Positions 1-6,105 are shown, numbered from the stretch's first letter. The stretch is DNA of 8,651 nucleotides from Thermoflexales bacterium (GCA_007130345.1 SLSP01000287.1:1-8651); one strand, 5' to 3'. The notes: generated by a model from the letters alone, not told the origin. Numbers and translations are program-made.

Positions 1-113
1 AGTTTCAGTCACAGCTTCAGGTGGCTTGCAGCCACGGGACTTTCAGCAGGCTTCAGCCTGTACCGTCACTTTCAGTGACTTGGTGTTAGAACCTACCGGC
101 TTTCAGCCGGTAG
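1..113. repeat. Cluster of short hairpins with a common CTTTCAG-like core
   Basis: At least seven copies of a (C/G)TT(T)(G)CAG core occur in about 110 bases (near 2-8, 14-20, 25-31, 40-46, 51-56, 69-75 and 100-106). Four sit in perfect hairpins with different arms: 21-35 (GTGGCT, loop TGC, AGCCAC), 47-60 (CAGGCT, loop TC, AGCCTG), 65-79 (GTCACT, loop TTC, AGTGAC) and 93-113 (a 9-bp stem CTACCGGCT, loop TTC). The loop and the closing CT/AG pairs are constant, while the outer stem bases differ and remain paired. This resembles a REP-like or structured intergenic repeat family. No open frame of note covers it. It may continue to the left of the window. Confidence 0.8.
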
Positions 114-128
114 TCGTTTAGCCGTGAA

Positions 129-146
129 ATCTGTGTTCATCTGTGT
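129..146. repeat. Short direct repeat TCTGTGT
   Basis: TCTGTGT occurs at 130-136 and again at 140-146, separated by TCA. It lies just downstream of the hairpin cluster in sequence without a gene. From general recollection, similar TCTGTGT-rich short repeats occur between genes in assorted bacterial genomes. No function can be read from it. Confidence 0.45.
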
Positions 147-202
147 CCCAAACAAGGTGACTTTGGCGGTATTGCGTTACTTCTATTCTAACGCTCTTCG
201 GG

Positions 203-208
203 TACAAT
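203..208 (+). promoter_or_regulatory. Possible -10 box TACAAT for the MBL-fold gene
   Basis: TACAAT matches five of six bases of the sigma-70 -10 consensus and lies about 70 bases before the chosen ATG at 279. No good -35 hexamer is found 16-18 bases upstream; the nearest TTG (TTGCGT at 172-177) is too far away. The call is therefore weak. Confidence 0.3.
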
Positions 209-227
209 GGGAGATACCGTTACACGT

Positions 228-237
228 TCACATGTGA
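228..237. promoter_or_regulatory. Perfect 10-bp palindrome in the leader of the MBL-fold gene
   Basis: TCACATGTGA reads the same on both strands and lies between the possible -10 box and the ribosome binding site. It is flanked by two related strings, GTTACACGTTC (about 219-229) and GTCACACGTAC (about 250-260). It could be an operator for a dimeric regulator, but a chance palindrome of this length is also possible. Confidence 0.25.
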
Positions 238-278
238 CCCTCCCCGTAGCGTCACACGTACTTGCCGAGGAGCTACCT

Positions 279-902
279 ATGATTATCACCCTGCCGTTAG
301 GCGTATTGCAAGCTAACTGTTATCTGCTCTATGACGAGGAGACCCTGTCCGGCGTCGTCATCGATCCCGGCGGAGATACCGCGTCTCTGGAGCGCGAGAT
401 CGACGCGCGCGGGGTTGCCGTGCAGGCCATTCTCAACACGCACGGGCACTTCGATCACGTTGGGGGCAACGCCCATCTGGCGCGCTTGGACGCGCCGTTG
501 GGCATCCATCCGGCGGATCGCGCGCTGTTGGAAGCGGGCGGCGGCGCGGCCTGGTTCGACGTGGCCTATGAGCCTTCGCCATCCCCGGCCATCGCGTTGA
601 CCGACGGCCAGACGTTGGCGTTCGGGAGCTTGCGTCTGGAGGTGATCCACACACCGGGGCACACGCCGGGCAGCGTGTGTCTGCACGTCCCGCGAGAGGG
701 CGCGCTCTTCACCGGCGACACGCTGTTCGCGGGGAGCGTGGGCCGCACCGACCTTCCCGGCGGGGACGCGCGCGCGCTGACCGCGAGTCTCAAGCGTCTG
801 CTCGCGTTGTCGGAGGATACGGTCATCTATCCCGGTCACGGCCCCGCCAGCACGCTCCAGAAGGAATTGCGCGTCAATCCCTGGCTGAAGCGTAGCGGCT
901 GA
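279..902 (+). CDS. Metallo-beta-lactamase fold hydrolase, glyoxalase II-like
   Basis: This 207-residue soluble protein has the complete metal-site signature of the MBL fold: T54-H-G-H-F-D-H60 (H55, H57, D59, H60), H128 in TPGHTPGS, D147 in FTGDTLF and H187 in YPGHG. The family usually hydrolyses thioesters such as S-lactoylglutathione. This protein has the length of the short single-domain type and lacks the C-terminal substrate domain of classical GloB, so the true substrate is unknown. The start at 279 is chosen because GAGGAG (267-272) lies six bases upstream and the family begins near the hydrophobic MIITLPLG strand. An in-frame ATG at 207 would add 24 residues without family character. 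The gene stands alone on the plus strand and converges on the small membrane gene pair. Confidence 0.9.
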   Translation: MIITLPLGVLQANCYLLYDEETLSGVVIDPGGDTASLEREIDARGVAVQAILNTHGHFDHVGGNAHLARLDAPLGIHPADRALLEAGGGAAWFDVAYEPSPSPAIALTDGQTLAFGSLRLEVIHTPGHTPGSVCLHVPREGALFTGDTLFAGSVGRTDLPGGDARALTASLKRLLALSEDTVIYPGHGPASTLQKELRVNPWLKRSG

Positions 903-928
903 ACACGTCCGGGAGTTCCCCTAACACG

Positions 929-960
929 ACAAGAGGGCAAGCCTTAGCTTGCCCTCTTGT
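929..960. terminator. Bidirectional hairpin terminator between convergent genes
   Basis: A perfect 14-bp inverted repeat, ACAAGAGGGCAAGC (929-942) and its complement (947-960), encloses the loop CTTA. It lies 27 bases after the MBL-fold stop and 20 bases after the end of the minus-strand small membrane gene. T-runs on both sides are poor, so it is a strong stem with a weak tail. Its position between convergent genes supports a role for both. Confidence 0.8.
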
Positions 961-979
961 GATTTCTGACGGTTAGAGT

Positions 980-1177
980 TTACCCGGTGATCATTCTCAG
1001 CAATCCCAGGGCGCTCAATCCGACCTTCAACGCTTCGCCGGGGGATGGGGATTCCAGCGTTTCATTGCCGGACGCATCCACCTCAACGTTGCTGTTGTAG
1101 TACAGCCACCCGGCCAGAATCCCCAAATTCAATCCGATGATCCCGCCGATAAGTAAAGCCCGTGTTTTTGTGTTCAT
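980..1177 (-). CDS. Small single-pass membrane protein, function unknown
   Basis: The protein has 65 residues. The N terminus (MNTKTR) is basic, one hydrophobic segment spans about residues 7-27, and a short polar stretch (about 29-48, with acidic residues) is followed by a weaker hydrophobic tail (about 49-64). I do not recognise the family. A very good ribosome binding site, AAGGAGGG (complement of about 1185-1192), precedes the ATG by 7-8 bases, which supports a real gene despite its size. The start overlaps the stop of the gene upstream as ATGA, so the two are probably translated together. The shared hairpin at 929-960 ends the unit. Confidence 0.7.
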   Translation of the reverse strand: MNTKTRALLIGGIIGLNLGILAGWLYYNSNVEVDASGNETLESPSPGEALKVGLSALGLLRMITG

Positions 1178-1458
1178 TCAACTGCCCTCCTTGATACAAG
1201 TTTAGTTACAATAGTCGTTACCATACAGGATTTAGCGTGGATGTCGATCAGCGGCCTGGCGATTGCGCTGGACGCGCGTTCCACGTAATCGTGAGCGATT
1301 TGCGCGTAGCCGTGCGCTAATTTGAGGTACTCCTCGGCCAGCAGCCGCAAGCGATAGATACCATACGCCAATCCGCAAATCAAAGCCAGGGGGATCAGGG
1401 CCATCACCAGCCCCTGAATGCTCAAAAAAATCAACGCGATGTCTCGTGCCGTGCCCAT
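1174..1458 (-). CDS. Small membrane protein with helical tail, function unknown
   Basis: The protein has 94 residues, with one long hydrophobic segment at about 8-34, then a charged amphipathic helix (about 36-66, EEYLKLAHGYAQIAHDYVER region) that could form a coiled coil, and a basic C terminus. This layout fits a membrane-anchored helical protein that may pair with its 65-residue neighbour, whose start it overlaps by ATGA. GAGGAG (complement of 1464-1469) lies five bases before the ATG. No enzymatic motif is visible. The family is not recognised, and the function is unknown. Confidence 0.65.
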   Translation of the reverse strand: MGTARDIALIFLSIQGLVMALIPLALICGLAYGIYRLRLLAEEYLKLAHGYAQIAHDYVERASSAIARPLIDIHAKSCMVTTIVTKLVSRRAVE

Positions 1459-1525
1459 ATCGACTCCTCGTGTAGCTGTCGTGGTATGATGTCATAGGGT
1501 ATCTCAGTGGATGAAACCCACTCAA

Positions 1526-1553
1526 ATCATACACCGAAACGCGGTTTTAGCAA
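1526..1553 (-). promoter_or_regulatory. Candidate promoter for the small membrane gene pair
   Basis: Read on the minus strand, TTGCTA (1553-1548) is followed after 16 bases by TATGAT (1531-1526). They match the -35 and -10 consensus at four and five of six positions. Transcription would start near 1519, giving a leader of about 60 bases to the ATG at 1458. The promoter lies just beyond the rubrerythrin terminator, as expected for a separate unit. Confidence 0.45.
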
Positions 1554-1578
1554 CCGGGGGAGGGAGCTATTTTGCGTT

Positions 1579-1606
1579 AAAAAAGCCGGGGGCTGCGCCC
1601 CGGCTT
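1579..1606 (-). terminator. Rho-independent terminator of the rubrerythrin gene
   Basis: On the minus strand a GC-rich 9-bp stem, AAGCCGGGG with its complement and a six-base loop (1606-1583), runs into a tract of six T residues (1584-1579). It begins about 28 bases after the rubrerythrin stop. This is a textbook intrinsic terminator. Confidence 0.92.
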
Positions 1607-1633
1607 AACTCAATCCAGTGGGAAAGGCGGCGT

Positions 1634-2134
1634 TCAGTCGATTTTCGTGTAGAACTTGCGCTTGGCCCCACAGATAGGGCACTCTTCCGGCTCGTCCGGG
1701 CCGATGTGCGTGTGCCCGCAGGTGCCGCAGACCCAGTAATCCCCGGCCTCGATGTCGCCGTGCTCCAGGGCTTCCAGCGCTTGCTTGTAGAGGCCTTCGT
1801 GGATCTTCTCCACTTCCCAGGCCCACTCAAAGGAGCGACGCGCTTTGTCCTCGCCCTCGGCTTTGGCATGTTCGATAAATTCGGGATACATCGTGGTGAT
1901 TTCGTAGCTCTCGCCGCCCATCGCGTCGGCCAGATTCTCGCGGGTGGTGTTGATCCCGCCCATAATCTTGAGGTGGTTGTGCGCGTGAACCGTCTCGGCG
2001 GCGGCCACAGCGCGGAAGAGGTTGGCGACGTTGGGGTAGCCCTCCTGCTCGGCCTTTTTGGCATAGGCCAGATACTTGCGATTGGCCTGGGATTCCCCGG
2101 CGAACGCGGCTTTGAGATCGTCATGTGTCTTCAT
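1634..2134 (-). CDS. rbr: Rubrerythrin
   Basis: This 166-residue protein has an N-terminal ferritin-like four-helix domain and a C-terminal rubredoxin-like domain. Rubrerythrins reduce hydrogen peroxide in the cytoplasm, passing electrons from the rubredoxin iron to a diiron site. Visible diiron residues are E14 (FAGESQAN), E47 and H50 (ETVH), E78 (YEITTMYPEF), and E109 and H112 (EKIH). The rubredoxin iron ligands are C136, C139, C152 and C155 (CGTCG and CPICG). The residue three after E78 is T81, where classical rubrerythrins have the glutamate that shifts during the redox cycle. AGGAGG (complement of 2143-2148) lies eight bases before the ATG. The gene has its own promoter and terminator, so it is a single-gene oxidative-stress unit. 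Confidence 0.96.
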   Translation of the reverse strand: MKTHDDLKAAFAGESQANRKYLAYAKKAEQEGYPNVANLFRAVAAAETVHAHNHLKIMGGINTTRENLADAMGGESYEITTMYPEFIEHAKAEGEDKARRSFEWAWEVEKIHEGLYKQALEALEHGDIEAGDYWVCGTCGHTHIGPDEPEECPICGAKRKFYTKID

Positions 2135-2175
2135 ACAGTCATCCTCCTGGTTGTGATTGGGGTAAAAGCGTGTTT

Positions 2176-2204
2176 AGGATAACGTCACGTTGCGGAATTG
2201 TCAA
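2176..2204 (-). promoter_or_regulatory. Rubrerythrin promoter inside the end of the CPBP gene
   Basis: On the minus strand a perfect -35 box TTGACA (2204-2199) is followed by a 17-base spacer and TATCCT (2181-2176; four of six). Transcription would start near 2169, giving a leader of about 35 bases to the rubrerythrin ATG. The -35 box lies within the last codons of the CPBP gene, whose stop is at 2185-2187. Confidence 0.72.
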
Positions 2205-3195
2205 GCGCGGAATTGTCAAGCAGCGCGGGCGGTGCTTCGGCCCTAACCGGGGCATCATAGCGGGCGAGGTCGGTGGCCCACGCGATGCGCCCGTAGCACC
2301 CGCGAATCCACACCAACGTGAGCGCGATCCCCAAAGCCATTGCCGCCAACCCGATAAGGCCCGCCTCCGGCCCGAACGCCCCGCCAGTCCACAGGGTAGG
2401 CCCGCCTTGTTGGATGTCGATGAAGGTGACGCCCGTGCTCATCCCGCTGACCGGGAAGCCGAACACGTTGCCCTGGAAGAAGTTCCAGGTGATGTGCAGC
2501 CCGATGGGGATAGCCAGTTCGCCGGTGAGGACGTAGCCCAGGCCGAGCAGGATGCCCGCCAGGGCGATGTTGAGCGTGCTGATGGCGGTGGCGTTGGGAT
2601 TCCCTGCGTGCGCCAGCCCGAAGACGAGCGAGGTCGCAATCCAGGCCAGGAGCAGGGCCAGGCGCGGCTTCTGCAACGGGGTATGCAGCCCCTCGGCCAG
2701 ATTGAGGGTGTAATAGCCCCGGAAGAGCGCCTCTTCGTAGATGCCCACGCAGAGGAAAAGCACGATTTGCAGCAACAGGTACGGCACAAAGCCCCCCGCG
2801 CCCGGCGGCGTGCGCAGCGTGTCGGTGATGGTGATCCAGCCGGCGGCATACTCCACAGCGAAGATGCCCGCCATCAGCAGCGCGCCCAGCGCCATCCCAA
2901 AGCCCAGGTCGCGCCACCACGCCGCGTCGAAGTGGAAGCCGAAGTCGGCCCAGGGCCGCCGATCCAGGAACTTGCCCGCCACCGCCATGCTGAGGAACGT
3001 CGCCAGCAGGCTGACCACGCCCACGCCGGCCATCACTATCGTATCATCTATCCAATCCAGGAAGAAGGTGGCGAGGAAGACAGCGCTAAAGAGCAGGAGG
3101 CTGATGATGAACAGCAGGGTTTGGAGCAGGATGCGCCACAGACAGCGGACGCGCCGTTGGTCGGCGTTCCACACGATGGTTTCGAGGAAGTTCAC
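2185..3195 (-). CDS. CPBP family intramembrane metalloprotease (CAAX/Rce1 type)
   Basis: This is a 336-residue multi-pass membrane protein with hydrophobic segments near 24-47, 53-74, 95-116, 137-151, 178-197, 205-228 and 278-298. All three CPBP motifs are intact: E154-E155-A-L-F-R159 (EExxxR), F192-G-L-A-H196 (FxxxH) and H234-I-T-W-N238 (HxxxN). Family members cleave substrates within or next to the membrane; some process prenylated proteins, others take part in bacteriocin self-protection. The substrate here is unknown. Translation starts at a GTG that overlaps the TGA of the LiaF-like gene upstream (GTGA), with no clear ribosome binding site, so it probably depends on coupling. The extreme C terminus (LDNSALDNSAT) carries a five-residue repeat from a 15-bp DNA duplication. 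Confidence 0.92.
   Translation of the reverse strand: MNFLETIVWNADQRRVRCLWRILLQTLLFIISLLLFSAVFLATFFLDWIDDTIVMAGVGVVSLLATFLSMAVAGKFLDRRPWADFGFHFDAAWWRDLGFGMALGALLMAGIFAVEYAAGWITITDTLRTPPGAGGFVPYLLLQIVLFLCVGIYEEALFRGYYTLNLAEGLHTPLQKPRLALLLAWIATSLVFGLAHAGNPNATAISTLNIALAGILLGLGYVLTGELAIPIGLHITWNFFQGNVFGFPVSGMSTGVTFIDIQQGGPTLWTGGAFGPEAGLIGLAAMALGIALTLVWIRGCYGRIAWATDLARYDAPVRAEAPPALLDNSALDNSAT
2192..2221. repeat. 15-bp perfect tandem duplication carrying a -35 box
   Basis: GCGGAATTGTCAAGC occurs twice head to tail (2192-2206 and 2207-2221). On the minus strand each copy contains TTGACA. The copy nearer rubrerythrin is correctly spaced from its -10 box, and the other lies 15 bases further upstream. 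The unit is a multiple of three, so the CPBP reading frame is kept. Confidence 0.95.
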
Positions 3196-4106
3196 GGGAT
3201 GTCCCGCGTCTCGCGCACCGTGATCTCGCCGATTGCCAGCGACACGTTGATCTCCATCGGATCAAGTGCCTCGGCGTACCCGGGCGAGCGGTAAACGTTA
3301 TCGGTCTGGCTGTAATTGCCGGGGACTTGCCGATTGACCAGCGCGCCTTCCGCGTGGATGCGCGCGGCCGCGCCCACCGGCACGCTGATCACGATCTCGC
3401 CGATGGCACCGGAGATGTCCACGTTCAAGCCGGGGGTATCTGGCAGCGTGATCGCGGCCTTGCCCATCCCAAACGAGACCTCCACGTTGTCCAGCTTTAA
3501 GTCGTTCAGGGCCAGGTCGAGTTCGCCCGCGCCGATTTCCGCGACTAAGTCCAGCGCCACGTTAGGATGGAAGCTCAAATTCCAAACGTGGGCCGCGTGA
3601 TCGCGCTGCGGCGCAAACGGGATGACCCAGGCTTGATCGCGTTCCAGCGCGAAGTCGGCCCGGCCATCCACTAATGTGAGGCGCGGTTCCAGGTCGTCCT
3701 GGCGCTGGACGACCACGCTCCCGGCCACAAAATCATCAGAATCGTCCAGCGCGCTCACATAGAGTTGTCCCATGCCGGGTCTGAGATGCACCGTCGCCGC
3801 GCCGAAGTCCCCTAGCGGCTCCCTGATGGTGACAATCTCGCCGGGGGTGTGGGCCGAGAAGCCGATCAGCCAGACGCCGCCGGCCAGGAGGAGCAGCACC
3901 AATCCCGCCGCGACGATGGCCCCCAGGATGGAGCGCCGCCCGACGAGCACTTCCAGCCCGGCGGCGATAAGCAAGATCGGCCAAAGCCGCGCGATGTCCC
4001 AGAACGTCCAATTCAGGATGCCGATGTTGTTGAGCAGCAGGATGCTCCCAATCCCGATGAGGAATATGGGGCCGACCAAATTGATATGCGGCGTTTTCTC
4101 ATGCAT
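3192..4106 (-). CDS. LiaF-like membrane protein with C-terminal beta domain (second copy)
   Basis: The protein has 304 residues. The N terminus has the LiaF/LiaI-type membrane module: hydrophobic segments at about 10-30 (with the LLLNNIG motif), 41-55 (LWPILLIAAG) and 60-82. Residues about 100-300 are rich in short beta strands with repeated G-x-G-x-hydrophobic patterns, as in the beta-stacked (toastrack-like) domains attached to LiaF and related proteins. LiaF-type proteins act at the membrane as sensors or inhibitors in cell-envelope stress responses. The start at 4106 is chosen because the family begins just before the first membrane segment. It overlaps the PspC gene stop by eight bases, whereas a longer frame to 4181 would add non-homologous residues. 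The C terminus (ARIHAEGAL then YRSPGYAEA) is clearly related to the protein at 5298-6101. Confidence 0.85.
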   Translation of the reverse strand: MHEKTPHINLVGPIFLIGIGSILLLNNIGILNWTFWDIARLWPILLIAAGLEVLVGRRSILGAIVAAGLVLLLLAGGVWLIGFSAHTPGEIVTIREPLGDFGAATVHLRPGMGQLYVSALDDSDDFVAGSVVVQRQDDLEPRLTLVDGRADFALERDQAWVIPFAPQRDHAAHVWNLSFHPNVALDLVAEIGAGELDLALNDLKLDNVEVSFGMGKAAITLPDTPGLNVDISGAIGEIVISVPVGAAARIHAEGALVNRQVPGNYSQTDNVYRSPGYAEALDPMEINVSLAIGEITVRETRDIP

Positions 4107-4569
4107 CGTTAGGTCCCGTGACGTTGCGGAGGAGCAGAAAGAGTCCCCCGCCGACCAGCAACAGCGGCCAGAGCACATCAAACGAGATCCATCCCAGTCC
4201 GGGGAGATTGAGCGTGTCTATCAGGAAGATAGCGCCCACGACGATGAGCGCGCTGCCGACGATTAACCCGGCTTGGGGATTGGGGTGGCTGGCGGCATAG
4301 CGCACGTCATCGCCCATCTCCAGCGCGCGCCCGGCCATCTCGCCGGCACTGGCGCGCATTTGATCGCCCAAATTAGCGGCGATGCGCTCTTCATCGGGCA
4401 TTACAATCCACAAAATAATGTAGATCAGCACGCCCGCGCCATCGGCCAGTGCCAACAGCGCGAAAAAGAGCCGAACCAACGTGGTATCCAGTTGGAGATA
4501 GCGGGCCAGCCCACCACACACGCCGGCCACCATCTGGTCAGACTTGCTGCGATATAAACGAGTGTGCAT
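4099..4569 (-). CDS. PspC-domain membrane protein
   Basis: The protein has 156 residues. Residues 4-60 form a PspC domain: LYRSKSDQMVAGVCGGLARY, then LDTTLVRLFFALLAL, then a membrane segment ending in ILWIVMPDEE. A polar linker (61-98) leads to a LiaF/LiaI-type hairpin of two hydrophobic segments at about 100-120 and 130-147 (VLWPLLLVGGGLFLLL). PspC proteins act with phage-shock or LiaF-type systems in sensing membrane damage; the partner here is not known. The ATG at 4569 is chosen over a frame open to 4725 because PspC domains begin here. AGGAGG (complement of 4574-4579) precedes it by four bases and overlaps the TAG stop of the gene upstream. Confidence 0.93.
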   Translation of the reverse strand: MHTRLYRSKSDQMVAGVCGGLARYLQLDTTLVRLFFALLALADGAGVLIYIILWIVMPDEERIAANLGDQMRASAGEMAGRALEMGDDVRYAASHPNPQAGLIVGSALIVVGAIFLIDTLNLPGLGWISFDVLWPLLLVGGGLFLLLRNVTGPNDA

Positions 4570-4577
4570 AGAGCCTC

Positions 4578-5222
4578 CTAACCTCGATTGCGCGGACGGC
4601 GCAAGAGAATATACAGCCCCAAGAGGATCAGGGCGACGGGCCAGACATAGGCCAGCAGGTCGGTGAGCGCGACGATGCCCAACACGCCCATCGCCGCGAG
4701 GATGGCTGCCGGGATAGCGGCCCATTTCTGACGCTCGGTGGGGGAGGGGCTGATGTACACCAGGGCAAACGTGAGGCCCATCCCTAGCAGAAAGACGCCG
4801 CCCAGAGCTTCGCCTTGCAAAATCTGTAGCGTCTCCATGACGATGATGGCGCTAAACGTTGTCAGCGTGCCGGCGGGGATCAGCGCCCACCATTGTTCCG
4901 CCAACGTCCGCGCGTAGACGGCGAAGAAGCCCAGCGCCAGTCCCCCGAGGAAAATCGCCCCACTCCATGATTCCAGAGACACGGGTAAGACCCATTCCGC
5001 GCCGCTCACCAGCGCGAGGCTCAACAGCGCGAGGCCGGGAATGGCCGCCCACCAGTTATCTTTGCGGAGCATAAAGAAGATCACAAAGAGCAGACCGATG
5101 GCACCGAAGAGAAGCGGCCCCACAACGGTCAAGGAGATGAAGTCCATATTTGCCAACATAAAAAGGATCCCCATCAGGATAAGTAACAGCCCCCAGAAGA
5201 TTTTTGAGTCTAAGCGTTTCAT
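4578..5222 (-). CDS. Multi-pass membrane protein built of three repeats
   Basis: This 214-residue protein is almost wholly hydrophobic, with about eight predicted membrane segments. Three copies of a W-A-[A/L]-I-P motif occur at 57-63 (WWAAIPG), 111-117 (WWALIPA) and 166-172 (KWAAIPA). Each follows a hydrophobic segment and a short charged loop, giving a period of about 54-55 residues. The N terminus (KIFWGLLLILMGILFML) and the C terminus (VWPVALILLGLYILLRR) resemble the LiaF/LiaI-type membrane segments of its neighbours. AAGGAGG (complement of 5231-5237) lies eight bases before the ATG. It ends eight bases before the PspC start. No catalytic residues are apparent. A structural or sensory membrane role is inferred from context only. 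Confidence 0.82.
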   Translation of the reverse strand: MKRLDSKIFWGLLLILMGILFMLANMDFISLTVVGPLLFGAIGLLFVIFFMLRKDNWWAAIPGLALLSLALVSGAEWVLPVSLESWSGAIFLGGLALGFFAVYARTLAEQWWALIPAGTLTTFSAIIVMETLQILQGEALGGVFLLGMGLTFALVYISPSPTERQKWAAIPAAILAAMGVLGIVALTDLLAYVWPVALILLGLYILLRRPRNRG

Positions 5223-5297
5223 GAGTTTTTCCTCCTTGTATGCTAGAAATGCACCTATGAAAAATCTAAGGCGTCAGACTTGCTCAACCGCCAGCAA

Positions 5298-6101
5298 TCA
5301 GCGCACGGTCAGCGAACTGATCCCCGCTTCCAGTCGAATATCCACGCGATGGGGCGCGGTCGCGTACTCCGGCGACTCATATCCCTGGCCCACGCGCGGA
5401 AAACGCTCCGTGTCCACATTGCAACTGTTCAGCCCGCCCTCGGTGTGGATGCGCGCCGCCACGCCCTCTGGAACGTGGAGACTCAGCGAGGCCATCCCGC
5501 TCGTGCCGCGAACTTCCGTGTGCCCCGCGCGCGCGGGAAGCTGAACGCGCATCGAGTTGGCCCCGGATTCCAGCGTCAGCTTCGTGACGCGCAGATGTGT
5601 CAGGTCAAGCGTTGTGTCGCTGGCCCCGGTCTTGATGACCAACTCTAGGGGCAGCGACTCGTTCAGGAGAATGTCCCACGTCTGCCGACAACCACTCATC
5701 CATTCCCAGGGCAAAATCACATCGAGCGGCGTCTTGAGATGCATATCAGCTTGTCCGGCGGCGCGCGTGATGCTCCGTTCCACCTCGCCACCGAACGTGC
5801 CGGTCAACAAGGTGTCCGACGCGGCTCCGTGCGCCACGTTAAGCACGCCGCCCCCAAATTCCAGCGTGATGCGCGCGGCGGTTTCCTCTCCCCTGGGGAT
5901 GGCGAGCGTGGCCGTCTCCAGCCGGGGCTTGGCCGCGATGGAACTCCACAGCATCCACCCGCCCAACCCGATCAGCACCAACGGCCCGATCAGTTGCCAC
6001 GCGCTCAATCCCAGAGGGGCCAAATAGCCCAGATTGTTGAGCAGCAACAAGGCCCCGATGACCACCAATAGCACACTGCCCCATACTCGCCCGTCGCGCA
6101 T
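5298..6101 (-). CDS. LiaF-like membrane protein with C-terminal beta domain (first copy)
   Basis: The protein has 267 residues. Two membrane segments (about 7-28 with LLLLNNLG, and 36-54) are followed by a beta-strand-rich extramembrane region (about 62-267) of the LiaF/toastrack style. The last 60 residues (VAARIHTEGGL, then GYESPEYATAP and a final strand pair) match those of the protein at 3192-4106, so the two are paralogs; this one lacks the third membrane segment. ATG 6101 is chosen because it sits four bases after the upstream stop, with GAGG nine bases before it. A GTG at 6116 in the same frame would add five residues. Two cysteines (C138, C227) are present, but nothing shows that they pair. 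The role in envelope stress is inferred from family and neighbours. Confidence 0.85.
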   Translation of the reverse strand: MRDGRVWGSVLLVVIGALLLLNNLGYLAPLGLSAWQLIGPLVLIGLGGWMLWSSIAAKPRLETATLAIPRGEETAARITLEFGGGVLNVAHGAASDTLLTGTFGGEVERSITRAAGQADMHLKTPLDVILPWEWMSGCRQTWDILLNESLPLELVIKTGASDTTLDLTHLRVTKLTLESGANSMRVQLPARAGHTEVRGTSGMASLSLHVPEGVAARIHTEGGLNSCNVDTERFPRVGQGYESPEYATAPHRVDIRLEAGISSLTVR

Positions 6102-6105
6102 GGAA

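Noticed and set aside
1..113. CRISPR array
   Set aside because: The repeated units are 6-21 bases, irregularly spaced, with variable stems and no uniform spacers; no cas gene is near.
207..278. Upstream ATG at 207 as start of the MBL-fold protein
   Set aside because: It overlaps the possible -10 box, has no ribosome site and adds 24 residues not typical of the family. The ATG at 279 has GAGGAG at ideal spacing.
1511..2182. Plus-strand open frame of 223 codons opposite rubrerythrin
   Set aside because: The minus-strand frame encodes an unmistakable rubrerythrin with its own terminator, and the plus-strand frame runs through that terminator.
2125..3294. Plus-strand open frame of 389 codons, longer than the gene it overlaps
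   Set aside because: It lies antisense to the CPBP gene, whose protein has all three catalytic motifs. The plus-strand translation is low-complexity, rich in Arg, Gln, Glu and Pro, and has no membrane or domain character, as expected for a GC-rich shadow frame.
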